Source of the DNA: Pseudisothecium myosuroides
Lineage: Eukaryota > Streptophyta > Bryopsida > Hypnales > Lembophyllaceae
Assembly: GCA_951799445.1 (NCBI GenBank)
Contig: OX637295.1
Coordinates: 22,878,001 to 22,942,000, forward strand
Length of the DNA: 64,000 bases
Reading direction: 5' to 3'
Below are positions 1-12,400 of this stretch, in pieces (position 1 is the first letter of the stretch; the number at the start of each line of letters is the position of its first letter). The notes beneath the pieces were generated by a model, which had not been told where the DNA came from, searched no databases, and worked only from the letters and a program-made list of their open reading frames with translations. The translations under genes and the position numbers were made by a program.

Positions 1-1274
1 CCTTAAACGCAAGGTTGGTGACTATGGAAATCATTTCTTTTGGCATTATATGACATCATCTACTTTAAAAAAAAACAAAGTGTTCATTGGATGTCAAACT
101 ATTGTACATGATCTTTTATTTTTGCACAAAATTCCAACCATGAACAATTGCACTTATGTCCTACATTCAAAGATTTTTTTTGCCATTCATTGGCCAAGAA
201 ATGGCTACAGTGTCATTTCAAAGTTAACCTTGTACCATTGTTGCAGACACTAAGTTGATGGATGACTTCAGTTGAGATTGGAGGATGGAAAAAATATTTT
301 TCCATCCACTTTATTTATTTGGAGGGTACTTGAGTACATTTATACTGAATAGTATTACAAAGTCCCTGATCACGATCTTATTGACTCTATCTACAAAAGA
401 AGATGCTTAATCCACAGATCACCCTTATAGTGTATTTGAGCCATTTCTTGCTATTTATTCTTGATGTGAATTTCAGCCATAAAAATAGAATTTTTTGAAT
501 TTGAATCCAACTACTGAAATGAAGCTTATCCACTGCACTTTCTTCTCCAATTGGAAATATTGAAAAAAATCTCAAATTTCAATATTTAATAGTAATATGA
601 ACTTTGGACCTGTAACTGTGGTTTGTTGATATTTTAATTATAGAATGACAAAGTAACTTTGGTTTACACCAAGATGTTATACACTATATTATATATCTCT
701 AGTGAGAATTTCAGATTTTTTGAGTACATTTTGTAATTGATATGAATTTTCTTCAATTTTTTATTTTTATTTTAAGAAATTCAAAGTAATTTCAAAATTT
801 TCCAAAAAAGGTTGAAATTTTACAACTCGTAGCAGACATGTGATTTCATCTATGAAAACTAAATATAATTTTTGTTTTCATATCTAGTTGGAGAATGGCA
901 GCAAACAAAGTAATACACAGTGGTCATAGGCCCGTCTTTATAAGGTTAATCCTTCAATGATGAGGAGGAGATTCTATGGCCGACGGATGACAAAAAATCA
1001 AACTGTATAGGACGAAAGTTTAACTATTTATCCTTCAAATTTGTTGTGAAAGGAGAGACCTTCTACAGTAGCTTGACTTCCAATGAGTGCTTTTGCACTT
1101 TTTTAAGCCAATGATTCACATGGTAATGCAAAAGGATGATTTCAAGGGTCATCCCTACGTCCTTTAAGGATTAAGGAATAAAGTGGATCAGCCCTTCACC
1201 GTCTGCTTCCGAATTCCGTGCCCTACTATTTGGCCCCAATTGCATTCATTGCCCCATCCAAATCTATCCAGAAA
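1..1274. other. AT-rich intergenic DNA with an old repeat fragment
   Basis: I see no gene here. About 780-960 resembles the DNA following SKP1-like copy A (about 24,990-25,170) and the chimeric remnant (about 44,200-44,390), so at least this part is a diverged copy of a repeat used several times in the window. The rest shows no open frame or motif I recognise. Confidence 0.5.
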
Positions 1275-3163
1275 CACTAGTAGAAAACTCAACGTCTAAA
1301 TCAACAAAAAAGTGTTTTTTTTTTCTGTTGATTTGGTCACGTTGATCATCAACTGAAATCTATTGATTATTTCTGTTGATTTGGTCAATTTCAAGTATAA
1401 ATTTATTTTTATTTTTTTAAAAAGTTTTTTTTTTTTGGCTGCCCGAAAATTCTGGGTAGCAGAATAGAATTTTTTCACGCTGCTTGAAAGTTTTGGATAG
1501 CCCTAGCAGTCACCCGCTGCCCATGGGATTTGAACCCAAGACCTTGGGCTTGGTAACCGAATGATCTAAACACATCACACTTGAAATCACATGTGAAATG
1601 TATATATATTTTTCTTACTTTTTCATTTAGAATTTTGTGTTTTCAAAATCAGCAGACTTTGGCGGCCATTTAGGCATAGTAAAATAACTTTTTTAAAAAC
1701 TTTGAACTAGAAAAAGTTGGTAAATCAAGTTAAGTTTCATCTCCAAAAATCCGTTTGAGATTTGGAGACTCCAATTAAAAGTTACGGACAAATTTCAGAG
1801 AGGATGTTTGAAAATGTCAAAGAAAATGTCCCTTCCAACCCCTCTCTGAAATTTGTTCATAACTTTTGATTGGAGTCTCGAATTCTCAAATGGATTTTTG
1901 GAGATGAAACTTAACTTGATATACCAACTTTTTCTAGTTCAAAGTTTTTTGGAAAAAATTATTTTACTATGCCAAAATGGCCACCAAAGTCTGCTGAGTT
2001 TTTAAGAAAAAACGAATTGCGAATGATTAAGTAAGAAAAAGTTCTTTGTACATAGAATTTGAACTGCGATGTTTAAACTCCTAAAGGACCAAATGACATT
2101 TTTTTGGCAACATAGCAATAATTGTGGGCATGCAACTTATTACAAATGAAGTTTTTTTTGTTTTTCTTCAAAATTTTCACATAACACGTGGTCAAAGAGT
2201 AGCTTCAAGCTAGCCGCAATAATTTTTGTAACTTTTGATACATAATTAAAAGTTATTGCATGACATATATATAGTTTTAATTGCTTGGTGGGCAACTCGG
2301 GCAACTAAAAAAAAAACATTTTCTTAAGAATAAAAAATTTCAACTTGGTTTCCTAGATTTATATTTACTTGAAAAGCTTAGAATCATTGCATTTGTACTA
2401 AGAAGAAAGGTATGAGGAGTTTTATTTTCTAGGCAATTAAGAAATTTCTACTCAAAAATGAACTTTGAAGTCCTTTATTTAATTCAATTTGCAATATTTG
2501 CAAAAAAACAAAACCATTGAATGTAGATTATTTATTACAACATTACAAACATTAGCATTGGAATTTTTCAATTGTGTAACTAAATTGTTAACAATTTAAT
2601 ATTTTAAACCATATTCTACTTTTTTTTTTTATAATTTTTTTCAAACATGAATATGCAATATTTTTTGTTGAAATATTTCTTATTTATTTCCAACTTATTT
2701 CTTCAACATATTATGGAGAGTAACAAGTTGTAGGATCTACACATTTTTGTCCAAAAAGTTTGTAATGAAAGATGAAATCTATTTAATCATTTGAGAAGGG
2801 TTGAAAATACTATCTTTTTTAAATCCAAGTGACATAATCTCGCAATTGGTAAGGTTTTCAATGTGTTAACCTTGCCCTGTTACAATGAAACAAAAACATT
2901 CTAAAAGATTCCAAAAGATATCCAAAAATACCCAAAGATTTCCAAAGATTCCATAAGATTCCAAAAATATTCCAAAAATATTCTAGAAAGATTCTAGATT
3001 CCTTAAAATTTTGTTGATTTGGTCATTGCACTATCCAAATCAACAAAAAGCGGTTGGTCAGTTTGTTGGCTTTCACAGAAAGTCCTTATATTGCTCTAAA
3101 CAACAGAAATGAATAGATCTCAGTTGATTTTCTATTGATTTGGTCATGTTTTTTCTACTAGTG
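1275..3163. mobile_element. Non-autonomous CACTA (En/Spm-type) transposon
   Basis: The element begins CACTAGTAGAAAA and ends TTTTCTACTAGTG, a perfect terminal inverted repeat of the plant CACTA class. It is flanked on both sides by AAA, which fits the 3-bp target duplication of that class, although an AAA flank is weak evidence in AT-rich DNA. Short subterminal copies of TGTTGATTTGGTCA lie near both ends in both orientations (near 1325, 1373, 3010 and 3134), another CACTA hallmark. No transposase frame is present over its 1,889 bp, so it would need a partner element to move. Confidence 0.8.
1651..2000. repeat. Long inverted repeat (foldback) inside the CACTA element
   Basis: The left arm (about 1651-1801, starting CAGCAGACTTTGGCGGCC) is matched by the reverse complement at about 1840-1998 (ending GGCCACCAAAGTCTGCTG). 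The arms are about 150 bp, separated by about 40 bp, with a few mismatches. A transcript would form a long hairpin. It may be a foldback transposon nested in the CACTA element. Confidence 0.75.
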
Positions 3164-3229
3164 AAAAGATCCTAAACCATTTAAGATTTTGACAAAATCT
3201 GACAAGATTCTGGCTTTGATGTCAACATG

Positions 3230-3392
3230 CACTAGAAGAAAGCCGCGTTGGTCTAAGCAAAAAATGTAGGCTGAAATTTGTTGAGAACCATGTTTTCAAC
3301 ACAAAATTCTAGGATTCTAGCGTTGGAAACATGGTTCTCAACAAATTTCAGCCCACATTTTTTGTTTAGACTGACGCAGGTTTCTTCTAGTG
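3230..3392. mobile_element. Miniature CACTA-like foldback element
   Basis: A 163-bp element starts CACTAGAAGAAA and ends TTTCTTCTAGTG. It is flanked by ATG on both sides (3227-3229 and 3393-3395), a clear 3-bp target duplication. Almost the whole element is one inverted repeat, with arms of about 70 bp around a short loop. Confidence 0.75.
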
Positions 3393-3427
3393 ATGGAGTA
3401 ACGTGTTAGCCCTTGATTATTGGATTC

Positions 3428-4013
3428 TTAACCCCTAAAGTCCCAAGGTCGTTTTTCTATCAAAACCACTCAAAATTGCCATTTGTACTGCATTCACCCA
3501 CGAAAGCACAAAAAAAATTAAAAAACAAATCTTACCATAGGGTCTTATACTTCAATCATCTGAGATCATGTGGTAAAAGTTTCATCAAATTTGACCATAC
3601 GGATTGGAAGATATTAGCATTCCAAGCTGGACAAAAAGTTTTTTTTCAAGAACATGTTTAGATTCCTTGAAAAACAAGATTGCCCATAACATTTTCATCA
3701 CTAGTCCAAATAGAATGAATCAAAGCTTGAAATATAAACAAAATATAATGTTTGAAAAAAATTAAAAATTACAAAAATCCTTTTTTGTGGGATTTTTTGG
3801 ACTGCCCCTCGAGCTGCTTTTTGGACTTAAAGTGGCATAATTTTTGCTCCCGGGCACCAATTAGAATAAAATTTATATTCCAGATCTATAAAGCTAATCT
3901 GATTTCCTATCTTCAAAAAAAGTTTCAAAACATCAAGTCAAGAATTGAGATCACACAAGGCTACCCGAAATCTCAAGAATCCTTTGTAGGGACTTTGAGA
4001 CTTTAGGGGTTAA
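3428..4013. mobile_element. TTAA-flanked inverted-repeat element A
   Basis: The element runs between two TTAA tetramers. Its ends are CCCCTAAAGTCCCAAGG on the left and CTTTAGGGG on the right. The left end is homologous to the reverse-complemented right end of element B (6805-7747), so A lies in the opposite orientation and is shorter (578 bp). The open frames inside (3413-3661 and 3752-4006) look incidental. Confidence 0.7.
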
Positions 4014-4375
4014 GTGCTAATAGATACGTAAAAGGACGGTTATGGATTGTTGATCTAGGGGGTTTATGACTCTAGTCTATGGGCGATTCTGTATTTTCAG
4101 GCTGATTACTTCAAAAATTCATAGAAACTATAGTTTTGATCGGAAAATTATAATTCCACTTGGATTTGATTTTTGCCTAAACCACACACCTCCGACAAAT
4201 ATGTGCCCCTCTTGGAATTGGCCCCAAGATATTCAGAATGCAAATCAGGGTGGTCATAGGCTTGTCTACCTTAACAATGTTACAATATGTCAACTCCGTC
4301 CCGTCTAAGTGCTTCTTGTAATGTCAGCTTTACATGCAATTTCCACATTCTGAAACAATTTTACTAAACTCCATA

Positions 4376-4624
4376 CATTAGAAGAAATTTGAGGGCTCCA
4401 AGAGACTGCGAGTTATCAAGCCCTAGGAACTCTGGGAACGCCCTGCGAGCAGTAATCTGACGTGGCCAAGACTGTGCCACGTCAGAAAATAATAAAAAAT
4501 TATTTTTTAATTATTTTTTAAATTATTTTTAAATTATTTTATTATTATTTTTATACTCCGACTGTTTTGAACTGCGGGAACAACCCTAAAATGGCTCTTT
4601 GGAGCCCTCAAACTTCTTCTAATG
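4376..4624. mobile_element. Short TIR element (MITE-like)
   Basis: Terminal inverted repeats read CATTAGAAGAAATTTGAGGG on the left and the reverse complement of CATTAGAAGAAGTTTGAGGG on the right. The two copies continue together through GCTCCAAAGAG-like sequence. The centre is an AT-only tract of ATTATTTTT repeats. I could not define a clean target duplication. Confidence 0.6.
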
Positions 4625-4809
4625 TTATCACATTCAGTTGGGATTACGGTACTATTCTGCGATATTAAAGAGTCCAAATTTTTCCTCTTTTGGTGTTCTT
4701 GGTGCCTAGCTGTCTTGTTGTGGTGACCTATTGCTTCTTAGTTCAAATTCAAAAAGCATAAAAAATCTCGTTGGGGACTTTGTTCCTTGGTTTGATGTAC
4801 TATTTTCCT

Positions 4810-5237
4810 TAAAATAGAAGCACCAATAGTCAACCATTTAAACAATTTTGGAGGAGATTGTGCGCAATAAGAGGGGGTGGAAATTTTTCCTATATAAGAA
4901 GATAGGAAATATGGGGATTATAAAATTTTCAGAATTTTACTCCCAAAATTGAATTTACAATGATTTTTGGGAACCAAAATGTGCATTTCACTAGAAGCCA
5001 CTCTCTAGAGTCTTCCAATTCCAATCATTCAAGAACTACTTTCTCGCTCATTACTTCTTACTTTCTTGCTCACTACTTTGAGACATGTGTCATAACCTTA
5101 TCAGTCCCAACCTTAAAAAAGACCAAAAAAACACATTCCCAGCTTCCCTTTAAATTTGTTCCCAACCTTGGGTCAAAAATATTGCACCCTTGCAGGTTGA
5201 GTACTGGGCGTAGTTGACTATTGGTGCTTCTACCTTA
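4810..5237. mobile_element. TIR element of the GGTAGAAGCACC family, copy 1
   Basis: The ends carry TAGAAGCACCAATAGTCAAC and its reverse complement (GTTGACTATTGGTGCTTCTA). A second copy lies at 6777-8351. This copy holds a single TTAA at 4838-4841 exactly where the second copy contains element B, so it preserves the empty site for that insertion. Confidence 0.7.
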
Positions 5238-5489
5238 TAAATAAAAATTGTCCATTTGTTTAAAAAAAAAAGATAGTCTCTAAATTAGGGCCTCCTTACA
5301 TGTATCGGTGGGTGGAAGGAGTCAATAGGGCCAAAATATAGAAAGCATTTTTATGCTCCTTCTACAGTGTCTCATACAATGATATTGGTGGAACTATCTC
5401 TCCTACTTCCATGCTTACCAATCATCGGTGGCACTGTTTTTGTCTCTTAGTTGCTTTTTTTGCCCACCGAGCTCACATGTAAGCTAGCC

Positions 5490-5945
5490 CTTAGAACATC
5501 GCCACCCATTCTCTGGAAACAAGGCTGGAGAAATGGTTTGGCCTGTGCCCAATAGCTCCCGGGATGCTTCCTTCTCCCATCCATTCACAGGGAAGCGAAC
5601 ACACCAAAAGAAGACAAATTACTTCTCATCATTCTCAGAAGAATGCATTCATTACTTCTCATAAAAAAGAGCCAATCAAAATTTGAATTGAATAAAAAAA
5701 AGATAAGAGATGGCCCACAATCCAAGCAAAGTCACTCAAATGCATTAATGACTTGGAGGAATTAAGAACAAACTCGACAACATCAAGCCCAGGTCAAAGC
5801 ATGGTGGGACGGGGAATTAGTATTGGAGAGCTTGTTTTGGAGTGATCGGTCTCATTTTATCCCTCCCCAGGTCCGCGGCGGCTCACTTTTCCTTGGCCGG
5901 CCCCACCCAAGCCCCATCCCCGTGAATGGGTGGCGATGCTCTTAG
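5490..5945. mobile_element. TIR element with CATCGCCACCCATTC ends
   Basis: An inverted repeat of about 22 bp (left CTTAGAACATCGCCACCCAT, right its reverse complement with two changes) bounds 456 bp of non-coding DNA. No coding frame or clear target duplication was found. Confidence 0.55.
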
Positions 5946-6776
5946 ACTATAAAAACGATCAATTTGGTTGTCGATATACAGTAAGGTAGGAGGCTGTAAA
6001 ACAGAGCGGGCATTTAAAATGGACCCTATAAATGGTTGTGAAATGGACATGAGATGGTTGTGAAATTGACTAGTACATTCACTGAATGAATCAAGGAAAA
6101 AAGTCTTATTAATTACAAGAGCCAATCATTCTCTTTGCTTTTCCCATTTTTATTTAGAATTGCAACTGAATCATTTATGAAAGACCTAGGGTCATAAACA
6201 GGGACTTATGACCCAACTTGTTTGAAAATTCATAAGTAATTCAAAAATGCTCAGAAAAATACGAAACCACTTGGGTTAGATTCCTCATCAATTTCTCTAT
6301 GTCTGAAAAATGAGCTGAAAATATTCCCGTCCAAGGAAATACATGAAAAAGGTGGACCAGCCCTTAGATGCTCCATTTCTGAGCCTCCTACCTTAAACCC
6401 TAGACCCTCCTACGTAACGAGGATTGACTTTGCACGCAGCTTCCCAGCAACATTTGCCGACCGCCAGTCGCTGCTGACAGCTGACCCAACTGAACTCAGT
6501 CAATAATCAATCGTCCATACTCCAAAGACTCCTTTACGAAATAAAGTTAGAAATACAGTAATACATTAATACAAAGTTCAGTTACAAACCGCTTCAAAAA
6601 AAAAAAACCCAAAAAAACCAATAAGAATATTCACCTGTTTTATTTTTGCAATGACTGAATCTTCTCTCATCCGCTTATAAAATTAGAAATACTAAGGTAC
6701 GGCAGACAACGTACTGTACAGTACTAATGCCCCCACAAATGCAAGAGCCTTTAGAGGTGCATTAAGCTTACCATCC
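5946..6776. other. Intergenic region without recognised gene
   Basis: Mixed-composition DNA with no frame that resembles a protein. A frame at 5883-6125 on the minus strand overlaps the terminal repeat of the neighbouring element and is not supported. Confidence 0.4.
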
Positions 6777-8351
6777 TAAGGTAAAAGCACCAGTAGTCGA
6801 CCTTTTAACCCCTAAAAGCCTGTTGTCCCTTCGGGGGACAAATGCGTTTTCGGGCAGGTACCTACGGGCTGAAATTGTGTTCTGATTTTTTGAAATTTTT
6901 TTTCGAGATAGAAAAACTGATGAGCTTTGTGGGAATATAATTTTTTTCTCAATCGGTGCCCGGGAAAAAAAGTTATGACCAAATAAGCTCAAAACAGGGG
7001 ACGGTGGGCAGCTCGGGCAGCAGAAAAAAAATGGACAAAAATTTGAATTTTTTTTAAAAATATTTTTTTCCTGATAGATAATATTTTTGCCTATCTAGAA
7101 AGCTTTGATTCATTTCATTTGGATATGTTATGAGAAAGTTATGGACATTCTTGTTTTTCGGGCAGTTTGAGCATCTTCTTGAAAAAAATAACTTGTAGGA
7201 CTCATTTCTGAATGCAATTTTTCAAATTTTTCAAATTTTTTTTTTTGGCATGGTTTAGTTTACTTGCTAGAACAATCTCACCATTGGGGTTAGTGCATTT
7301 TAATTCCATCTAAGAGATATTAATATTTTAGATTTTCCTTCTATCTCATACCTACTTCTACTTAACAATTTTTTTAAGGATGAAAATTAAGTTTTTTTGA
7401 GTTTCTTTTTTTTCCCTAGACTCTCAACTCAATTCTCCACTATAAAAATTTAAAGCTCAAAACGCTGTAGTGCAAAAATTTTAAGTTAAAAATGTTTAAA
7501 GACAAAAAATCTGGTCCCGCAATGTGCTGAAAAACTTGTTTTTTCCACTTTAAACGCAGATATCTTGCAATCTGTGCGGCCAAAAATTCTGAAATTTTTT
7601 CCACACATTCTCATACCAATTAGGTGTAAGATCCTTTGGTTAGATGTGAAAAAAAAACAATTTTTACTTTTTTTAACTTTTTGCTATAGAAATGGCAGTT
7701 TTCAGTGTTTTTTGGCAGAAAAAAGACCTTAGGCCTTTAGGGGTTAAGCAATTTTGGAGCAGATGATTGTGCGCTGTATGAGGTGGTGGAAATTATTCCC
7801 ATGTAGGAAGACAGGAAATATGGGGATTACAAAATTTTCAGAATTTTATTCCCAAAATTAAATTTACAATGAATTTTGGGAACCAAAAAGTGCATTTCAC
7901 TAGTACTGTACGTGAAGGTCTGATCTGGCACTTGAGTGCCGGAAAACTTTACTTTTGGCGTGCAGATGGGTTCGGCAGGTGGTATATTCTAGGATATTCC
8001 AAAAATACCCTTGTAATCTTCCCAAAACTTCACTTGTAATATTTTCAAAAATTTAGACATCCCAAAAAATACTTAATTTATGTTCGAATCTAACCTTCAA
8101 GTAGGTTAGCCACTTTCTAGAGTCTTCCAATTCCGATCATTCAAGAACTACTTTCCTGCTCATTACTTCTTACTTTCTTGCTCACTACTTCGAGACATAT
8201 GTCATGAATTTATTAATCCCAACCTTGCAAAGGACCAAAAACAACAACAACATTCCAGCTTCTCTTTAATTTGTTCCAACCTTGGGTCGCAAATACTGCA
8301 CCCCTGCAAGTTGAGAACTGGGCGTGGTTGACAGTGGGTGCTTCTACCTTA
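6777..8351. mobile_element. TIR element of the GGTAGAAGCACC family, copy 2 (interrupted)
   Basis: The left end is TAAGGTAAAAGCACCAGTAG and the right end GGGTGCTTCTACCTTA, matching copy 1 at 4810-5237. It is interrupted by the TTAA element B at 6805-7747. It also holds about 190 extra bases near 7915-8110 that copy 1 lacks. Confidence 0.65.
6805..7747. mobile_element. TTAA-flanked inverted-repeat element B (nested)
   Basis: A 935-bp insertion lies between two TTAA copies, with ends CCCCTAAAAGCC and GGCCTTTAGGGG. Comparison with the paralogous empty site (single TTAA at 4838-4841) shows that exactly one TTAA was duplicated on insertion. Element C (18281-19192) is closely similar over its full length. 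No transposase frame is present. Confidence 0.8.
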
Positions 8352-9435
8352 TCTACGGAAGATACAGTGATTCATAATGATAAAAAATAATGTTCAAATC
8401 TAAGTTAAATCCAACTAAGTTAGACCTAAATGGTGCTGTTTTAAATTTCAACCCATTGTCCATGTTCAAGAAAAATAAAAATAAAAATTTCAACTCATTT
8501 GACTTCGAGACTAATTGCGTACCCACTCTATTATTTATTACTATACCCTCTGTTTCGTCATCGTCTTCTTCCTTCGTGATTGTTTTGTGGAGTGAGGCAC
8601 ATGCTGCAGTAGTCAAAGCGACAATCGGGATTAGCTAGTTTTGCACTGGCTGTTGCCGATATCGCTGGCAGAGCTAGGTTCCCTCAGAGAGCATGCGTTT
8701 CACTTATTTCGGTCTTCGACCTTGACAGTCTTTTGAGCTCCGCGTGATGAGAGAATTATGAGCGTGTGGAAGCGTCACTCAAGCAGGGATTCGACTTGGA
8801 ACTTGCTACTAGAAGGATAGTTTGTTTCGGATATCACCGGGATATATATGCAGTTGGGTTCATTCTTGTTGCGCAATTTGGAAATTGGAGCTTCTTCTAC
8901 AGCTGTTTGGAAGCGGCTTTCAATTGTGTTTGTGCATCATGTTTTGCTAATTGTTTCGGTGGACGATTTGACCTAAAGGATTTCTTTCTCCTCTCTTGCT
9001 GTTTCTGAGGTCTTCCGATCAAACTCCTCAGTATGCAACCGAGTAAGGAACTGGACGACTTGCGAGATCGCCGGAATTTCAATTTTGGTGTCGGATGCTT
9101 CATTCGGTTTTGAAGAGTTGGAGCTCTTGTTGTTTGTAACCTTGGGCGTGAACGAGTGCTTGAGAATGCTTGTTGTGGAGTTTGGAGCAGGAAGGTTAGG
9201 TTAAAGTACGCAGAATTGAACCACAATTTTGGATTCGAAGGTTAATTTCATAGATCGACTGAAAGATTTTGATGGGTACGATTTTGTAGCGCGCGTTGTT
9301 GATGAGCGTTTCGAGATTCGTGAATTTGAGATAGCGGTAGTTGTATGCTGCGTTTCTTGCCGCAGGTTGGTGAGACGATCTGTTGAAGAGAAACCGTACA
9401 GAGTTTAGTCCCTCGAGGATTTCGAATTTTGAAAT
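8352..9435 (+). promoter_or_regulatory. Upstream region and probable 5' leader of the ankyrin-like gene
   Basis: From about 8640 the base composition rises from very AT-rich to near balanced, and T-rich/GA-rich stretches run up to the start codon at 9436. This is what a promoter plus untranslated leader would look like. No TATA box or transcription start can be fixed. Open frames at 8390-8638, 8766-9008 and 8897-9226 show no recognisable protein. Confidence 0.35.
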
Positions 9436-12400
9436 ATGGTGTTCGAGTCCGACGGGCCGGCGAGCCTGGCTGAGGCGCTGCTGAAGGCGGAGAAGGCAGC
9501 CGGGAAGACTAATCAGCCTCCGAATCTCGATGTGGTGCTAGTTTTTGCGAAGGCGGAAGCGGACCATCCGGCCGTGGCGGAGGTATGGCGCAATTTCGAT
9601 TCCAAGAGCCTGACCGCCGATCCTCTGTTTCCAAGCCGTAGGCTGGCATCGCTAGTCCTGGAGACCTCGGTGCAGCCGGAGGCCGTGGGGCACGCGCTTG
9701 TGCTGGCTTGTCGCGGCGGGCACATTCGATGCGTGCGAAGGCTGAGGGAGATCCAGAGCGAGCATTTGTGCGGGAGCATGCTGGTCGGGTTGTTCAACGC
9801 GTTCGGGTTTCTGAAAGCTGCGGAGGCCGGGCATGCGCACGTCGTGGAGGAACTTCTGCAGCCCATGGTGTCCGCGAGCGTGGCATTGATGGCATACATG
9901 GTGGCCACTAGGTGGAAGGATTCGGAAGGAACTGGGGCGTATCCATTTGTGGAGCAGGCGAGCAACCCCCCGAGTCGGGATTGGATGCGCAAGCTGGCGG
10001 CCAGCAAATCCACGCTTCCACCCGGAGGGCCACTTTTTCAATCAGGAGGTTGGGATCTGCGGGGATTGCCAGGATTGCACGAAAATCTTCACGATCTCGT
10101 GCGGGCGTCGTACCGGACGTACTTGTTGTGGCGGGCATCCGTGGTTGCAGCTTCCCAGTGCCATGCTGACGTTTTCAGGGTTTTGCTCGCCAGGAGAACG
10201 TTGGACAACACTGTCCTGTCGAAATCGCTGGGGTCCATGGAGACGCTGTCAGGGGGTAAGAAGGGCGGCAGTACCCTTGACGTGGAAGCGAAGAAGCTAG
10301 TCGCAGACAGGGCGAAGATGGACACGCTCCTGTATCAGCTGGTGGAAGAGTATAGCACGAAGAATTACCACGATGCGATGCTGTATACTCTGTGGGGGCA
10401 TATCCAGAGAGGAGGAAAGGACATTCAGTCTGGGCCTGGGGCGGGGAAACCGCGGTGCGTGGCCCAGGCGCATAATGGGATATGGGAGATGCAGTTGGAA
10501 GTGCCGCTCCTGATGATGCCCGTGGAGTATGCGTTGAAGGACGAGGAGCCGTTTCGGAGATACAAGCAGTTGACGCTTTTGTACTCTCAGAGGGCGAAAG
10601 TGAATATTCAGCTCATCGCCACAGTGGAAGCACAACCAAGTTTCTTGCAGGTATTGTTGTCCTCTCTATAGCTGTGTGACATGTTTGGGAAGTCCTATGG
10701 AAGCTTCGATTGTTTATGGAAATTACTTGTCACATGTTTGATACCTTGAAACAATAATATCGTCATATTTTGGAGTGTCCTAATATGAAGGTTAGACTGT
10801 AGGCAAAGATTCTTGAAATTACCTCTTTGACGAAGACACCTGAATCTCGTAGGTTTTAATTTTCTGATGTTCTCGGAAGCCCTAACTTCATAACAGTAAT
10901 CATGGATTGATCGAAGAGAGGACTTGTCACATGTTCATTCCTTGAAACAGGAATATTGTCATGTTATATGAAGGTTAGACTGTACGTAAATTGTTTCTCC
11001 TTGAAATGCAATTTTCTCCCTGAATCTCGTTGATTTTGATTAATTTTCTGATGGTTCATGATCTTTTGGAAATCAGGTGACGGTGGCGGTGAAGCATGTG
11101 CGGTTCAGAGCGGAGAATTCGAAATGGGACGAGTCGCACATGGGACATTTTCCGACAGCCGTGACATTGTCTGTGATGCCGCAGACGAAGGACGGTTCCT
11201 CCGTGACCATGACGAATTCGTCCTCGAACACGACGTACAAGATTGGGAAGGCGGAGAATATCTCCGCTGGGAGTGGAGCTGGGGATGGTTCAACGCGAGG
11301 GGTGGGTGCGGCGCTGCGAGCCTCGGCTGGTGTGTCAGTGTCCTCCACCATGAAGGCGACGCCGTGGAGGTTTGAGCAGCTGCCGTTGAAGGACGATCGC
11401 GGGGGCAGCTTCGTGTGGACGCTGCAATCAATGAAAGGAATTCCGTTCGAGCGGTCCAACCCCCATCGCATGGCGGAGAGTAACTCGCACTGGAAGTGGG
11501 GGCGGAGAGTTCCAGGTAATCCTTTGGATCAACTGCCTTTCACCAGCGAGGGAGGCATCAACTTTACTGCCAACGAGTTTTCAGATACCATGATGTGGCG
11601 GTTTCCCAAGACCATGGAGGGCAAGAGGTTGAGATGGAGCATCGAAGGGCAGATCCACTCCACCTTCACGACCAGCCGCTACTTCGAAACCCGCGTTGCC
11701 AGCTTCTGTGGCGACATTGAGGAGAAGCTGATTCCCTTGGAGGACAAGAAAGATAAAGACAAGGACAAGGGTGGCGAAAAAGCTGAGAAGTCGGAGAAGA
11801 AGGACAAAGACAAGGATGGCGAGAAATCTGAGAAGTCAGAGAAGAAGGATAAGAACAAGGATGGCGAGAAATCTGAGAAGTCGGAGAAGAAGGATAAGAA
11901 CAAGGATGGCGAGAAATCTGAGAAGTCGGAGAAGAAGGATAAGAACAAGGACAAGGACGGGGAAAGTGACAGCAAAAAGTCACTTAAGCATTTGGACACG
12001 ACTATGAGAACTGAGTTTGAGGAATGGCTGGAGTTCAAGAAGTACAGAGAAGAACAAAAGAAAGCCAAGAGTGGACAGACGCAGACAGATACAGTCAGCA
12101 ACAAATTAATGGAAGACCCGATTATGCCATCCATCACTGAAGCACCAGAAGATGATGCGATAACAGATGAGCCATCCATCGCTGAAGCACCAGAAAATGA
12201 TGTGATAACAGATGAGCAGGAAGGGATGGAGAAGAAGCCGATGAACCTGAAACTGGATATAGACGATGCACGAGCGACCCTTTCCAACAATCCTTCTCTG
12301 CAGAGAGCCATGGGCTACAATGGCAGGTGGTTGGGCAGCCCGGACATGGAGCCTCTGAGTCCACCGGTTAAGCCATTGTATGGCGTGAGAGATGATGACT

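Noticed and set aside
6768..6992. Minus-strand frame shared with 18,205-18,549
   Set aside because: The similarity follows the TTAA elements at DNA level; frames differ in length and contain no recognisable domain.
8353..9226. Several overlapping frames on both strands before the ankyrin-like gene
   Set aside because: No motif, short, and mutually overlapping; more likely promoter and leader sequence.
11679..12311. Long minus-strand frame rich in serine, leucine and phenylalanine
   Set aside because: It is the antisense shadow of the Lys/Glu repeat tract of exon 2.
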